In this document: in pieces, positions 41,754 to 54,222 of the stretch
Numbering within the stretch: the first letter of the stretch is position 1
How the letters are laid out: each line of letters starts with the position of its first letter
Origin: Mantis religiosa
Lineage: Eukaryota; Arthropoda; Insecta; Mantodea; Mantidae
Direction of reading: 5' to 3'
DNA: 64,000 nucleotides
Assembly: GCA_030765055.1 (NCBI GenBank)
Contig: CM060953.1
Coordinates: 71,106,789 to 71,170,788, forward strand
Notes under the pieces: model-generated
Seen by the model: the letters and a program-made list of their open reading frames with translations, nothing else
Told to the model about the DNA's origin: nothing
Databases searched by the model: none
Made by a program: the position numbers and the translations under genes

Positions 41754-41958
41754 CTCACCAAGGCAGCCCGGGTTCGATCCCAAGCGACCGCAAAGTGAGA
41801 TTTGTCGTGGACAACACGGCGCTGGGGCGGGTTTTCTCCGGGAACTCCGGTTTCCCCCGCCATCTCATTCCACCGGTGCTCCATGTTCATCTCATGTATC
41901 ATCAGTGTCACCGCCTGCGGTGCCGTATGTAGTAAAAGCGGGCGTTAAACACTACACA
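41754..41958 (+). repeat. SINE family C copy, 5'-truncated, with target duplication
   Basis: It starts inside the tRNA head at CTCACCAAGGCAGCCCGGGT and continues to GGGCGTTAAACACTACACA. Perfect 13 bp duplications CAAGAGTTAAAGG (41741-41753 and 41959-41971) prove a truncated retrotransposition. Confidence 0.9.
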
Positions 41959-41971
41959 CAAGAGTTAAAGG

Positions 41972-43809
41972 GAGTTAAAGGGTTGCTCATTGGTGACTTT
42001 CAGTGTAGTTCATTTTTAGGGCTTGTTACATATTTGAAGCATGCAGATTTGCTTAATTACTAGGATTGCTTCATTCAAGTTTAAAGAGTAAATTTCTAAA
42101 TTTAAACACTTAAGCAATATACCTTGTTCCCTTCTACCATATTTGTTTGTTCGTTATTTTTCATGCCAGCTGTGGCTTTTACAACCTTCAAGGTTTGTTA
42201 AAAGAATTGTGTTGTCTCATTACGATTCTTATGTCCGAAGTGACATTCCGATAACCTAACAAAGAACATTTTTCTTGCAGGTTCACCTTTCACGTCTCAT
42301 TCACCGGCTGCATGGCCTTAAAGGCACACGTGGAACTATCACCACTATCAATTTGAAAAATACGCACTCAAAGCTAGGAAAAAGAAATCGCATTGTGAAC
42401 CTCACGCCGCAGTGCCAACATCTATTTTGAATTGAGCTGCCAGCAGTTATCATAATACTTATTGAACTAATTAACGTAATATTAGATCCCGTGAGGGATT
42501 ATACTTGGTGATAACGTAGGCCTTGACCTGCATTTTGTCGCTATTTTTATGGAGAGATGGTTAACATCTCTGCATTCTTTTGTATGTCTAAAATACTGAT
42601 TTAACAAAATTCGGTACATTGGTAGGCGATATAATTCCTGGAAGTACCTAAATGTGTGCCGTAGACCCCTGGTCGGCAGCTTCAATTAATCCCGCTTCAT
42701 GCATGGGTGTTTCTGTGTATTATGTACACTATAAAACCAAAGGAGAAAAGGAAAACCAATAAAACGTAGGATCATAAACCGGAGAAACAAGAGAAAGAGT
42801 AGCTAATATGTATCAGCTTTACATGACAAAGAGAGTAGGACGGATTTGTCTCCTTACTGTTCGTCGAGTTATGATGCATTCATGGGACTGAAAAACAAAC
42901 CTCTCTAATCCATTATCTGAATGAGGGAACGGAAAATGCTTCATGCACAAAACGAATTAGGGGGAGTTAAGTGACAATGTGACCTCTTTAAAAAACGTTG
43001 AACATCACTGGCTGTTATGGCCGACCAGAAAAAAAATGCGTGACTGATACCTAAGTTGAAATTCCTCCGGTTTTGGCATTGGGTTGAAAAAAAAAATAAA
43101 AAAAAATCAGGCTATAATTTTCTTACATTCCAATAACTGGTGAATATTTTAACTTTTTTTTTTCATGATTATATAATTATTGAAAGTGTTATGGGCAACG
43201 TTTATGCATCGTATATCTCTGATTGTGGGGAATTCGAAACAAACATGGCTGTTGCACGAAGAAATAAGGAAATTAATACCAGGCTAAATGCAACTTATGG
43301 AGAAAAACAGAACACATTGCATACGGGGACCTTTAGAATGTTCAATGTGGGATGTGATTATGAATTTTCATGATGATTAAACGTTTACTGTTTAAAAGCA
43401 ATGGCTTCCTTTTAAATTTGAGGTTAGTTTTTGCCTTACAATATGAAAGAAATGGTGATGGTGGTACCTCATTCAGTTAGTCATGATTTAACGTGATGGT
43501 TTATTTCCACGTGCATAGTAGATGGGGAACGTATCTACTGCATTTCATCCAACAATTTGATACGGAGATAAGTTTTAGGCCCGTTAATGAAACCATATTT
43601 AGACAAAGGTACGCCCACGTGTCCATGTACCTAGATTTAGAGAATGAGACGTAGCCTATTTTGCCCATGAAGGGCCAAGGCCTCCTATACTTAGAGTGGA
43701 TGTGTGGACTCCAACAAGGTGAGCTATTCCGTGTTGGGTCTGTGATGGTTTTTGTCATTTTTCTCTTGTTCCTACGAAAGGCACTATGTATATTTTGAGC
43801 GTAATAATT
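41972..43809. other. No gene seen
   Basis: AT-rich with several A and T runs; short frames show no domain. Confidence 0.5.
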
Positions 43810-45206
43810 GAATCGTTTATTTCAGAAACCACCTAAGTGCGCATTTTTCAACTTTCGGAAAATTAAAAAAAAAAAAAAAAATCTGTTTTGCAGCTTAAGT
43901 ATAGGTCTAGTCTCCAAATATTTTTTTTTTTTTTTTTACCAAATCAGAAACATGCTATTAAAATAATCTATTTTTATTTAATTTTTTTCTTCCTTTAAGT
44001 TTTTGAGTCATACATTTTTGAAAAAATTGCACTTAGGTGGTTTCTGCAATAAATGAGTGTATCCACAGTGATTTTTTAAAAATTATTATTGAAATTAAGT
44101 CAAACCATTATTTTTACCGGTTTTGGTATCAAAGCTAAGTAACAGACACACTTAAGTATAAAAAAGAGTGTTTTTATTAGGCCTAAAAAAATACAAGTTG
44201 ACTACACGCTACAGTATGTCTGTATACAGAGATCTGGCCTTATTCACTTATTCAGCTTCTGGCAAGTCTTCTGGCAACTCCTTGTTGGTTGTTGGCCTTT
44301 GGTAGTGACATAGAAGGCTTCATATCCAACAGTGTGTTCCATCAACTTTTTTATATTGTCTATCTTTTTTCTGTTGATTGGGACCTAAAACCAAAATTCT
44401 CACTGTGTAAAACCCGATAAATCTTAAAATTTGTTACAGCCTACAAAAAGGTTTAGCTAAAACTAAAATATAAACGTTTAAAATAACCTTGGTAAAATAA
44501 AAGTAAACATACCTTCCCCAAAGGATAAGCTTTCTCTGTTGGTAGTTCCGCAGGGCTGGCAGTTTTTAGCAATGTGAAGGTAGATATTATTCTTCCAATG
44601 AATTCGCTTGCTACCACTTTTACCGGAGTATCCTTGTAGTAGAGAAATTGCTTGTACTTCGACACTTTGAATTGCTGCTTAGTTTCTTTGGGTACTTTCC
44701 TACCTGATGTTTCGTCCGAATTTTGCACTTTCTTGTATGATTTTGGCCACCACTTTTTGAAAATCGTCTGATATAAGATGATATACAGTAAATCGGCCAG
44801 ACTTACTAACTTTTAGCATGAGCTCTGCATATTCATCAGGAGTAGAAATCCTGTCCATCTTTCTCAAGAGACGCTTTATGCTTCCAAAATCTCTGTCACA
44901 TGGGGAAAATGAGTGGCCACGTACAGGGTAGTTGTGGGTTATTGTCACCTCGAGTCACAAAACACATGTCATCAAGGCTGCCAACCGTCACGAGTGAAAT
45001 TTACCGCAGAAAGAACCTAAGCGACGGTGGTTGGGTTCTTTCTGAAGTAAATGGATTATTTTCAAGGCTGAAAATAGCATTGCGGATATAAAACATAGGT
45101 TATTACTGCACTAAAAGATGTATTTACTTTTAAACGGTACAGTACCACCAAAAACACATTTTTTTTTATATTTTGTCTCTTAGGTGGTTTCTGAAATAAA
45201 CGATTC
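43810..45206 (-). mobile_element. TIR-bounded element carrying a DUF7869-like gene
   Basis: GAATCGTTTATTTCAGAAAC (43810, continuing CACCTAAG) is mirrored by CTTAGGTGGTTTCTGAAATA ending at 45206. A third, internal copy of the repeat (CACTTAGGTGGTTTCTGCAA, 44033) is also present. The 1.4 kb between holds the remnant gene described next. I could not define a target duplication. Confidence 0.6.
44244..44948 (-). pseudogene. C-terminal part of a DUF7869-like repeated gene
   Basis: Minus-strand pieces in order: RGHSFSPCDRDFGSIKRLLR and YAELMLKVSKSGRFTVYHL (44948-44760), a frameshift near 44760, SDETSGRKVPKETKQQFKVS to AYPLGKV (about 44740-44510), then a GTATGT donor. After a plausible acceptor near 44391 the frame resumes as PINRKKIDNIKKLMEHTVGY and stops at 44244. 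The HSFxPCDRDFG pattern occurs in a repeated arthropod family of unknown function. The N-terminal catalytic part, if any, is missing. Confidence 0.65.
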
Positions 45207-45224
45207 ATATATAACAAAGTAATT

Positions 45225-45495
45225 TCTGATTGAACACTGCTTTGTTGTCTTTTTTTTTAAAAATATTCTCCTTTAGGATCACTATACGCTTTTCCATCCG
45301 TTTGTCAAAGCATTTATTCCAGTCTTCTTGAGACACCTCCAAAATATAGTTTTTGAAGGCATCAACGGTTTCTGCCGACGAAAATCGATGTCCACGCAAT
45401 TTATTCTTGATGTTCGGGAACAAAAATAAGTAATTGGGTGCCAGATCAGGACTGTATGGCAGATGACCCACCAGTTCGATTTTTTGAGCCTTCAA
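45225..45495 (-). pseudogene. mariner transposase C-terminal fragment
   Basis: Minus strand: IELVGHLPYSPDLAPNYLFL, then NKLRGHRFSSAETVDAFKNY and EDWNKCFDKRMEKRI. The PYSPDLAP motif contains the last catalytic-region Asp of mariner enzymes. Only the final third remains, and it abuts the right end of the DUF7869 element. Confidence 0.82.
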
Positions 45496-45783
45496 ATACT
45501 TTGTTGTTAGACGAGATGTGTGTGTTGACGAGATTGTATAACTGATAAATCGTGAGAGATAGACAAAATCGTACCAGACAAAATGAATTTCCCGTTAAAG
45601 CACACAATTGATCAAATAATTTTTATATAGAAAACTGCTTTCATATATTGTTATTGATTTGAATATTTAAAGTTTTTTTCACAAATACTAACCATTATTC
45701 GTTGTATTTATTTTGTTAATGTCCTGGTTCTATTCTCTTATTCCTATTGTGCCTATAAGGAATAAAACAATTTCTACAAAGGC

Positions 45784-46130
45784 GGGCGCCGGGGTATCGC
45801 GGTGGTTTCGTTCGCGGCTCCCGTTCTAAGGGTCCCGAGTTCGATTCCCGGCTCTGGGGTTGGCGATTTTAAGTCGGCCCTATCCACGCCTTCACCTCTG
45901 TCTAGCACACGTGAAGTATCCCCTATGCCCAACGTGGTTCGGAGTCCACGGTAAAAACTGTAGGTCCTCTCACCTCACCGCCATCTTCACTATCACCCTA
46001 TCATCGGAGGTAATGGACACCGCCCTCTGGGTGCCTCCACCTGAGAAATGGGTCCGGTCATCACTTGGTGGGGTGAGGTTACCCCGAAGGCCAAGGTTGC
46101 CATGTGGGGAGTGTTAGTAACTAACTAACT
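45784..46130 (+). repeat. SINE family D with (CTAA)n-type tail and target duplication
   Basis: A tRNA-like head (GGGGTATCGCGGTGGTTTCG, B box GAGTTCGATTCCCGG near 45837) is followed by a long 270 bp body and the tail AGTAACTAACTAACT. It is flanked by perfect 14 bp duplications ATTTCTACAAAGGC (45770-45783 and 46131-46144). Confidence 0.9.
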
Positions 46131-46239
46131 ATTTCTACAAAGGCTGGCCCCGTAGTGATGACATTTGTTTACATGACTTTTATCACTGACCTTGTTTTGA
46201 ACTGGATTAGTCATATATCGCCATTCGAAGGTGTTTTGT

Positions 46240-46660
46240 GCCGAGTGCGAGAGCTAAATTATTTTAGTGATCGTTTATTGCGCGTGTACTTATTATACGT
46301 ATACTGGCAGAGTCTACCGCCAGGTTTTCGCTGAAGCATCGCAAGGGAAAACCTTTACAAAGCGGCGAAAAAAGAATTGTGGTGGATGTGTTTAAAGAAG
46401 AATCCGTCTTTGTCAGTGAGAGAAGTCGAACAGCTGTGCTCTGAACTTACAGGTGTGAGCGTTAGATGCGTAGGAACATCGCGACATCAAATTGAGACAA
46501 CAGGAAAACTTACCACTCCAGGGGCGATATTTCTGTATGGCGAAGATGTTTTTTTAAGGACAATCGGATTGTACCTGAATACAGATAGCAAAATATACTA
46601 CCTGGACGAGACTTGGGTGAATGAAGGACACACGGTAAGTATGGCTTTACACGACTTTTG
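46240..46660 (+). pseudogene. DDE transposase-like fragment (YLDETW family)
   Basis: An open stretch with SLSVREVEQLCSELTGVSVR resembles the N-terminal helix-turn-helix region, and KIYYLDETWVNEGHTVSMAL carries the first catalytic-region Asp. Much of the middle is missing. It resembles the pseudogene at 16535-17349 in family but not closely. Confidence 0.6.
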
Positions 46661-46902
46661 AGACTGAAAGACAAGCATTTTTGCAATGTATGTGTGCTGG
46701 TTTAAAAAATGCCAGTGAAAAGACCGAAGGCGTTTACTTGTTTCAGTTTCCTTCAGTTTCAACCTGCTCAATTTCATTATAAACTTATATTTTTGCATGC
46801 CTTCATATTGCTATTTGTATGATTTTATATATCTTCCTGGCAATTATGACGTTTACTGCAGGTTTAAATATGATGGGAACGTACCGCCTCTGGCCTACGG
46901 CG

Positions 46903-47154
46903 GCCACGCCGTGGCTCAGTGGTTAGACCGTTTGTCTCTCACCAAGGCGGCCCGGGTTCGATCCCAGGCGACCGCAAAGTGAGATTTGTGGTGGACAACA
47001 TGGCGCTGGGGCGGGTTTTCTCCGCGATCTCCGGTTTCCCCCGCCATCTCATTCCACCGGTGCTCCATCTTCATCTCATGTATCATCAGTGTCATCGCCT
47101 GCGGTGCCGTATGTAGTAAAATCGGGCGTTAAACACTACATATTTCATTTCATT
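46903..47154 (+). repeat. SINE family C, full copy with target duplication
   Basis: Full head (GTGGCTCAGTGGTTAGACCG, B box GGTTCGATCCCAGG), body and TTAAACACTACA tail. It is flanked by perfect 14 bp duplications TCTGGCCTACGGCG (46889-46902 and 47155-47168). Confidence 0.93.
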
Positions 47155-47168
47155 TCTGGCCTACGGCG

Positions 47169-48719
47169 CGAAAGCATTAGCCAATTAGGGTGAGGGGGAA
47201 GATAGTTGCACGCGGAGTGATACATGTCAGCGGGGCAAGGTTATATGAAACAGAGACGATATATTTAATGTGCATAGTAGTTCTGTTTGTGACATCATCG
47301 TAACGTGCCATTTGATACTACCCTCCCCTCGCTCTTCAAGAGAGATCAACATCTCGTATTCATTTTGCGCCTCTACATTAGGTCTAAGCAAATGAATGCA
47401 GGAATCACTCGGGTTCATGGAATACGGACAGTGATGTTGCTAATGAACCTAGGATGAATTTGTCATCAGATTATGCTTATCCGTAATAAGCAACAAGTAA
47501 CCATTATTATTTAAGCCCATGTGGGTATTACCTTCAGGAATTGTGTATTAACAATGAACAGCCTCGCTGATCCTAAGTCGGTCTAGATGATTCGGTTAGG
47601 TGCTGGCCTAGTGATCTCAAGGTTGGTCGTCAATTTCATACATAAGTAAAAGGGTTTTCCCACGTTCTCGGCTACAAGGGACAGTTGTACTTGACCACTT
47701 TCCATTATTACCAGAGACGCTTCAGGTGACATATTAGACGAAAGCGTACTGGATTTATAGGTTGTCTACATGTTAAATGGAAAGCAGAAGGTCACTTGAC
47801 ACGTCAATGTATCTCAAGTACTTGTCTTTAGAAAGAAAGTAATGATCTCAGAATACACCAGTTCCTCAGATAACTGTCATGGAATTCTGAGAGTTGCAAA
47901 GGAAAATGCCAAAAGCTAATGCGGCTTTGCTGTGAGAACTGAATGACCACTTACATGAGAAAGGTAACTTCCAGCAGCAGTAAAGCAGTTGTCAACTCCT
48001 CCATTTCCCATTACCCCTCCATTACCCCAGATGACAACAGTGAAAATAGGATAGAACAGAGTATCCTGCTAAGACTACCCTGCAGCTGAAAGAACACGAA
48101 ATCCAGCCCATAGATGAACCACTTCAGTAAAGATAGCAATAAAATTATCTGCTGAAAATAATTTCGTGCAGTTGAAGAGCCTTTTTGAGAAACATGGGAT
48201 GTTGTAAATATTTTATACGTCTATAAGAGCTACAGGATCAACATTGAAGGTGTAATCGAGACGTTTAAGAGAGGAGCACTAAAACAGAAGCGCCCGAATT
48301 GAAGCAGTAGCCTTCATTATGAAATCTTTGAGACGATGGTCATTCGAAATAAGATAGAACTCTAAAGATGAGAACACTAATTATTATTTATTTATAAGAA
48401 GATGTTTCTATTCGATGGAATACGAATGGATTTCGTCATCAGTATGAATAACTACATTGTGCAATCAAGAATCTTTGAACTTTGGTGATTCATATGCTTA
48501 CAGGAGATAACTTTTCATTAGTTTTTGACTAATACTAAGTGACAGCGTGATAAAATATTATTTCTACAGTGCTTGCTAGTGGAAGCATATTGCATATGCA
48601 AATTTTCCCTAGTATCAACACTAAGCAGTAGCAGCCACAATTTTAGTATCTATTAGCAGGTATAGGTGTCCCGTTGATCTGGTAATAGGGAAATGATAAC
48701 ATTCCGGAACCTTACAGCT
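47169..48719. other. No gene seen
   Basis: Moderate-GC sequence without a long frame, tRNA-like box or match to other repeats in the window. Confidence 0.5.
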
Positions 48720-48996
48720 TTTTTTTTTTATTTGTTACATTTATAACCCGCCTTTAACTCCAATGGTCATATCGGCGGCCATTCTCCTTTGGAACATATC
48801 GAAGGTGATAACTCGTATTCGTTGGGTTTTAATCATTAGATCACGCACACAATCCCACTCTCATTCATACTTCCAGACTCCGGGGAAGTTGGGGAATCAT
48901 CTTGGTCGGAGAAAAATTCCCATCCCTAGCCTCAAACCGAACCCGGGAACCCACGCATGGCAAGCAGGCGCTCTACCGACTGAGCTACGGGGCCAG
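48720..48996 (-). repeat. SINE family E (tRNA-Ala-like head, poly(A) tail)
   Basis: Minus strand: the head GGCCCCGTAGCTCAGTCGGT, then AGAGCGCCTGCTTGCCATGC and B box GGGTTCGGTTTGAGGC closely follow a tRNA-Ala pattern. The body includes GGGAATTTTTCTCCGACCAA and the copy ends in A(10) (T run at 48721-48730). The anticodon-like triplet reads GCC in place of the Ala triplet. Confidence 0.85.
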
Positions 48997-48999
48997 CCT

Positions 49000-49790
49000 C
49001 CCTTAACAGACTTAATACTACAGCTAAGAAGTCCTAATTCTAAAGAAAACATTTTAATCAAAGAAAACCCACTGACTTTTGAACCAGGTAATATTCAATT
49101 AGATTTAGAACAAATAGTTACAAAATCTGAAAGTTCCAAACCTGTACTAAAAACACTAGCATTAGAAACTGTGAACAATAGATACCCAGATGAAGAATGG
49201 TTACATATCTACACAGATATACTTTCTGATTCTAAAGCAGCATTATGTGCAATAAGTTCATATAAAATAAGGCCAATCCAAATTAAAGAATGGCACAAAG
49301 TGATCCAACAACTTCAAAAATTACAGAAAAGAATTAACCCGCACATTGTGGTATTGCTGGAAATGAATCAGCTGATTTTCTTGCCAAAAAAAGGTGCAAA
49401 TTTAATTTAGAACAAAAGTAAAAATCTAACCTTTACATCCATAAAAAGATTAATCTAAAACAAATATAAAAACAAACAAAACCAATCAATATCTAACAAA
49501 GCCAAAGATAAGAAAATGGAACATTTTAATTAAAAATCCAGAAATTGTTCCAGAAATCCCACGTAAAGCTGCAGTAGCAAATTTTAGATTACTTACGGAA
49601 CATGATTATTTGGCCAAACACACAGAATAGGAATTTATACAAGTCCAAATTGTCCTCTGTGCAACAAAGAAGAGGAAATGACTGAAGAACATCTTTTAAC
49701 CTGTGAAGCCCTACCTGCCGGACCCACTACACAGAAATATTGCAGAGCAAGAGAACTAATGGCTTCATTGCCAAAGCCTAGCATTTGAAA
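49000..49790 (+). pseudogene. LINE RNase H and C-terminal remnant
   Basis: The plus strand reads LALETVNNRYPDEEWLHIYT, then LSDSKAALCAISSYK and a region like NPHIVVLLEMNQLIFLPKKG, the RNase H layout of Jockey/R1-type elements (D-S-K-A-A catalytic motif present). After frameshifts near 49360 and 49430-49560 it resumes as RKAAVANFRLLTEHDYLAKH and IGIYTSPNCPLCNKEEEMTE, a C-terminal zinc-binding region, and ends near 49790. Confidence 0.75.
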
Positions 49791-50180
49791 ACAACAATAA
49801 CAACATATATTTCGATGGTGCTTTTCTTCTTTCCACCATAAATGAAGAGAAATTCCGATTCCAAATTTCACACACATGGCCCTGTTCCCTCGCTCATACG
49901 TATCATCTTACTCTCTGGCACGAACAGTTTGAAGTTTCAAAATTGCTTCCATTAACAAAACATAATGCAACTCTGCCTTTAGAATTGAAAGTTGTATTTG
50001 TCATATCCCGTAATACTTACCTATTATTCTTTATTAAAAATGTAAATTGGTATGATTTTCTTTCCTAGCCCCTAACTGGGAATAACTGGATTAATAACCT
50101 CATTACCACAGTAGGTAATAAGTAAGAAATACTTTGCTTCAACAGAACAAGATATCGACAATATATGTATATAAATAGCG
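49791..50180. other. No gene seen
   Basis: AT-rich; probably includes the 3' UTR of the LINE remnant. Confidence 0.45.
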
Positions 50181-50198
50181 ATCATGAGCAAACAACTC

Positions 50199-51929
50199 TC
50201 TACTCGGTTCGTCGGACTCGACTCTCGCCACATCATGGGGAAGAAGAAGAAGCGAAGCGTAGCAACGAAGAGCCAGACAGTAAAGCCGCCGCCGCCGCCG
50301 CCGCAGCCCTCTCCGGCCAGCTCTCTAGCGCCGACCCCCGCCTCGCTGCCCGTATCGGCAGACGAGGAGGAGTCGCACGATGGTTCGACTGGTCGATTCT
50401 GGGCTTGCCCCTCTCCAAGGAAGTCTCCCACACCGCCGAACGCAGTCGCACAGCACCAACCGACGCCGATTCACCCATCAGTCACCTCAAGCTCAACACA
50501 AACATCCGCCGCAGGGTCTCCTCCAGCTCCAAGCTACGCCGCAGTTACAGCCACAGCTCTGATGACCACATCTTCAGCCGCCGAACCCGTGCAGCCTCCA
50601 AAGACTGGGACTGTAGTCGTCACAGGCGTGCCTCGCGACCTGCCATGCAGCAGTGGCCCTCAGCCCTGCGGGCCAGGCGCATCACCATCCGAGGCCACAC
50701 GACCCCTATCGTCCGCCTGCAGCTAACCAGCGATGCCGACTCTAACGCGGCCTTGAGGATGGGCCTGCCCTTATTAGGGCAGTGCCTAAAAATCGAGGCC
50801 AGCCGCTCAGAGCGCCCAGTACCCTGCCGCAGATGCTGCAGGTATGGACACGACGCTGCCGCTTGCACTGCAACACCACGGTGCCACTACTGTGGTGCCC
50901 CAACACTCACCGGGGAATGCCAGCAGCACGATCTCCGCCGCCGGTACTGCGCCACCTGCAATGGCTACGGCCACTTTACAGGACAGGCGCAGTGCCCTGC
51001 CCGCCCTCGCTAGGACTCCGACCACATCACTCCACCACCAGCTCACTCCAGCGGTGTAGCCGACTGGAAATCAGCAATGGACTGTCTTAAGGAAGAAGTC
51101 CAGGGAGTCAACAACCGGCTTCACTCCACAGAAGAGCACCTGGCAAGCGGACCCGCCACAGCCTACCAAGGAACTACTAGCGCCGACATTCAGGACCTTC
51201 ACTCTGAAGTCCTGAACGTTGGTCTTCGCCTGGGAAACCTGGAGGACTCACTCGCCGCCAGTAACTCAAGACACGACGCCACTTATGCCGGAGTGACCGA
51301 ACTCAACGACAAACTCGTGACTTCACACCAACAGACGACTGACAGCCTTAACTCTCACCAAGAGCAAGCTACCACCTCCTTCCGAACGCTTTCTAATACT
51401 ACCTCTTTTCTAATCAAGCAACTGCAAGAGAATATACAGGACACCATCAGCCAGAGGATTAACGACTTACAGGACCACATCAGCCGCTCTCTCACAGACT
51501 AGGACATATATAGACCGACTCAGTCACAAGCTACTTGAGATCCAAATTGCAGCTGCTCCTACACACCCTGACACCCTGCGCGAATACTTTTCTGAAGTAT
51601 TCGCACGTATCGACCAACTGACGACCACTGTATGCCACTTCACTGACACCACAGAGAGGCCGACGCGCCACAGCCACCGCTTAAATTAAGCACCAATGGT
51701 GCACAGTGACCAAAAACCAATAAACGCTTCTAATCAACCAATCCCTCCTTCTAATCCAGGCGATCCACCCAGGGCCTCTGGTCATGGTTGGACCCCCTGA
51801 CATAACCGCCATAAGCACGTGCCCATCAGGCGCCTGCATCCTAACACCGATACTAACGGGGGTGCTTCCGCGGGAACCCGACAGTTTTCTCCACTTATTC
51901 CCTCCCAAAGCCTCGTTTATAAAAAAAAA
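50199..51929 (+). mobile_element. ORF1-only LINE copy with poly(A) and target duplication
   Basis: A GC-rich insert ends in A(9) at 51921-51929. The flanks ATCATGAGCAAACAACTC (50181-50198) and ATCATGAGTAAACACTC (51929-51945) match with one substitution and one indel, marking a retrotransposed unit with a defined 5' start. Only a gag-like ORF1 is inside; no endonuclease or RT sequence is found before the tail. Confidence 0.78.
50235..51689 (+). pseudogene. LINE ORF1 (gag-like, CCHC zinc knuckles), frameshifted
   Basis: It starts MGKKKKRSVATKSQ with a proline-rich N-terminus. Near 50640 the frame shifts, after which it reads SALRARRITIRGHTTPIVRL, GLPLLGQCLKIEAS and two zinc-knuckle-like regions (CRRCCRYGHDAAAC, CHYCGAPTLTGEC). 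After stops near 51013 a coiled-coil-like part continues (LHSEVLNVGLRLGNLEDSLA), and a third frame carries the end to the stop at 51687-51689. The product would bind the element RNA. At least two frameshifts make this copy inactive. An ATG at 50184 lies in the flanking duplication and is not the native start. Confidence 0.75.
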
Positions 51930-51945
51930 TCATGAGTAAACACTC

Positions 51946-53400
51946 CATGCCACCTATATGGGCTCCAGAAAACTACTTGCAAAAGTGTTTTCTATGTATC
52001 GATTCTCGCGCACCATTTGAGAACTGTATGCCTAAATCTTCCATTATGAAAATACACTTTAATGAAAATACATAAAGACAAAGTGGTAACATTGCTTCAA
52101 TGTGCCTCAGTCGGTAATAACTGAAATTTGATACTGTATAATGATGTCAGCAGTTGCAACTAATATTTAATGTTGTGTTATACGAGAACATTTCACTTCT
52201 TATTTTGAGAATATTTCTACGTGGAAAAAAATAACACATCTTGGGATGCAGATTTACATTTACCTTTACCAAGCCATACTGCGTTTTACTTCTCTTTATT
52301 CTCATTGCTGTATATTTTTTTGCTGCTGTTGCTGCTGCTTGCGCCTTGAATCAGCACTTGCAAGGTAAAACGTTTTTCTTCCAATCCTTTCAACTCTGTC
52401 CAAGCTTTTAAAGCAAATCTTGTTCTTGAAACGCGTCTGGCTCAGCATAATGGTCCCTTGTCCCATAAAGGATACTGAAGTTTCGTTTTGGATTGAACTT
52501 GTAGTAAAAAAACAACATTGTGTTACTTTCTATACCATGTATGTACCTGTAGGTTCAGAAGGTACTGCACTCCATGCAAAAAATTACATATCGAATTTCA
52601 TAATTTTAAGGTCTCTTAATCGCCCCCCCTCCCTGCAAAGCACATATGGATATTCAATATCTTCCAAAGAGGCACTGCAAATATTTCTAAGAAAATGTCA
52701 GTGTGAGAGATAAATTAGCATAACTCAGAAACAAAAAGCTGCATAAATGCTAAATTTGATATTTAAATTTCGTATCTTCCAGAAATGCAATACGGAGGTT
52801 TTCAAGAAAACTCCCTGTCCCCAACTATGGACGTTTTCGAAATGTCTGATTTTATATATAGGTATAATAAAAATTGTTAACGACTTTGGTATAAATAACC
52901 ATATTAAATATATTTAAGGACAAAATGCAGATCTTGAATCTTCTAGGAATAGCCTATTTCATTCGTAAGAAACCTTTTAAATCTAGTGTAACTGACAAAT
53001 GTTAAACGAAGAAGGGAAAATGAACTGTACGAAAATTGTAAACCTCTTTAAAAAAAACACAATTCATTCTAAATAACTGTCAAAGCCATTTCCAAGATAT
53101 CCATTATCAATAATTCGAATTGTTCAATCCGGAATTCGCAGAGAGCGAATTTTTTCGGGCATAAAATCATTTCTTTTTTGAACTCCATTCGATTCTAAGT
53201 ATTTTCAGGGGCTTCATTTTTAAACGGAGCTTTATTGTTTTTATATCTCTAACGAAATATGTAATGTAGCTATTTCTATAAGGATTTGTATCAATTAAAT
53301 GAAGAATATCGAAAAATATAAAAGTCGTTTGTGTACATATCACTGGAGAGACGTATGAAGCAATGCATCAGCCTTTTTTATATTGTGCTTTGCTCCAAAG
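51946..53400. other. No gene seen
   Basis: AT-rich unique-looking DNA with a short (TGC)n stretch near 52320-52340. Confidence 0.5.
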
Positions 53401-53415
53401 ACTAATTTTCTACTG

Positions 53416-53545
53416 GAAATAAATTGTTCCTTCACATCGTGTGTAAGCCCGGGTTTGGAAAGGTAAAATAGGTGAAAAATTCTATGCCATAGCCGGGATT
53501 TGAACCACGATCTCCCGGTCTCCGTTCTGGCATGTTACCATGGTA
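53416..53545 (-). repeat. SINE family B, short copy with perfect target duplication
   Basis: Begins GAAATAAATTGTTCC and contains CATAGCCGGGATTTGAACCA on the plus strand (minus-strand tRNA-like module), then is truncated. Flanked by identical 15 bp ACTAATTTTCTACTG (53401-53415 and 53546-53560). Confidence 0.88.
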
Positions 53546-53960
53546 ACTAATTTTCTACTGTTCCTTTTCGTCTGTGTGCAGTTGTTTGTCATAAAGCGAT
53601 TTTTAAGACACTTTGTCGCTGAAAACGGATTCTGTCTTACGCACAATTGTTGTTAAGGCAAAATATACAGGATACTAAATCATAGTCCGTATTCCACTGG
53701 ATACATGTGGGGTCTTATAGTTCAACTTGCCCTCCACAAAGAAAGGAAATACAATGAAAAATGTTATATAAATAAGCAGCATTTACTCCGAACACTGGGC
53801 TAACATAACTGCACTCTATAAACGTGTAACATTTATAAAGTTAACTCGGAATTCACAAAACCAAAATAGTAAAAAAATGTCAGAATATTTTTCTTGCCTA
53901 GTCTCGTAGAGTCATTAATAGAGTAAGCTTGCTGCATAGGGGTTCCGAGTTTGCTTCTCA

Positions 53961-54222
53961 ACTGCCAGACTGAAAAATTCAATCGCATAGCCGGGATTTG
54001 AACCCGGATCTTCTGGTTTCCGTCTAGCCGCTCTGAACCATTGAGCTACTATGGCCAACGTGCCAACATGACAGTAGCTCAATGGTTTAGAGCGGCTGGA
54101 GGGAAACCAGAAGATCCGTGGTTCAAATCCCGGCTATGGCATTGCATTTTTCAGTCTGGCTCTACCCTTTCATAGTGCGTCCTATACGCGGCTAGTGTGA
54201 AAGAACAATTAATTTCCTTAAA
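53961..54222. repeat. SINE family B inverted dimer, third case
   Basis: A minus-oriented tRNA-like module (53966-54060) is followed almost immediately by a plus-oriented one (54070-54140). The right side carries the distal family B end read backward (GTGAAAGAACAATTAATTTC). The spacer between the two modules is almost gone. I did not find a clean target duplication. Confidence 0.7.
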
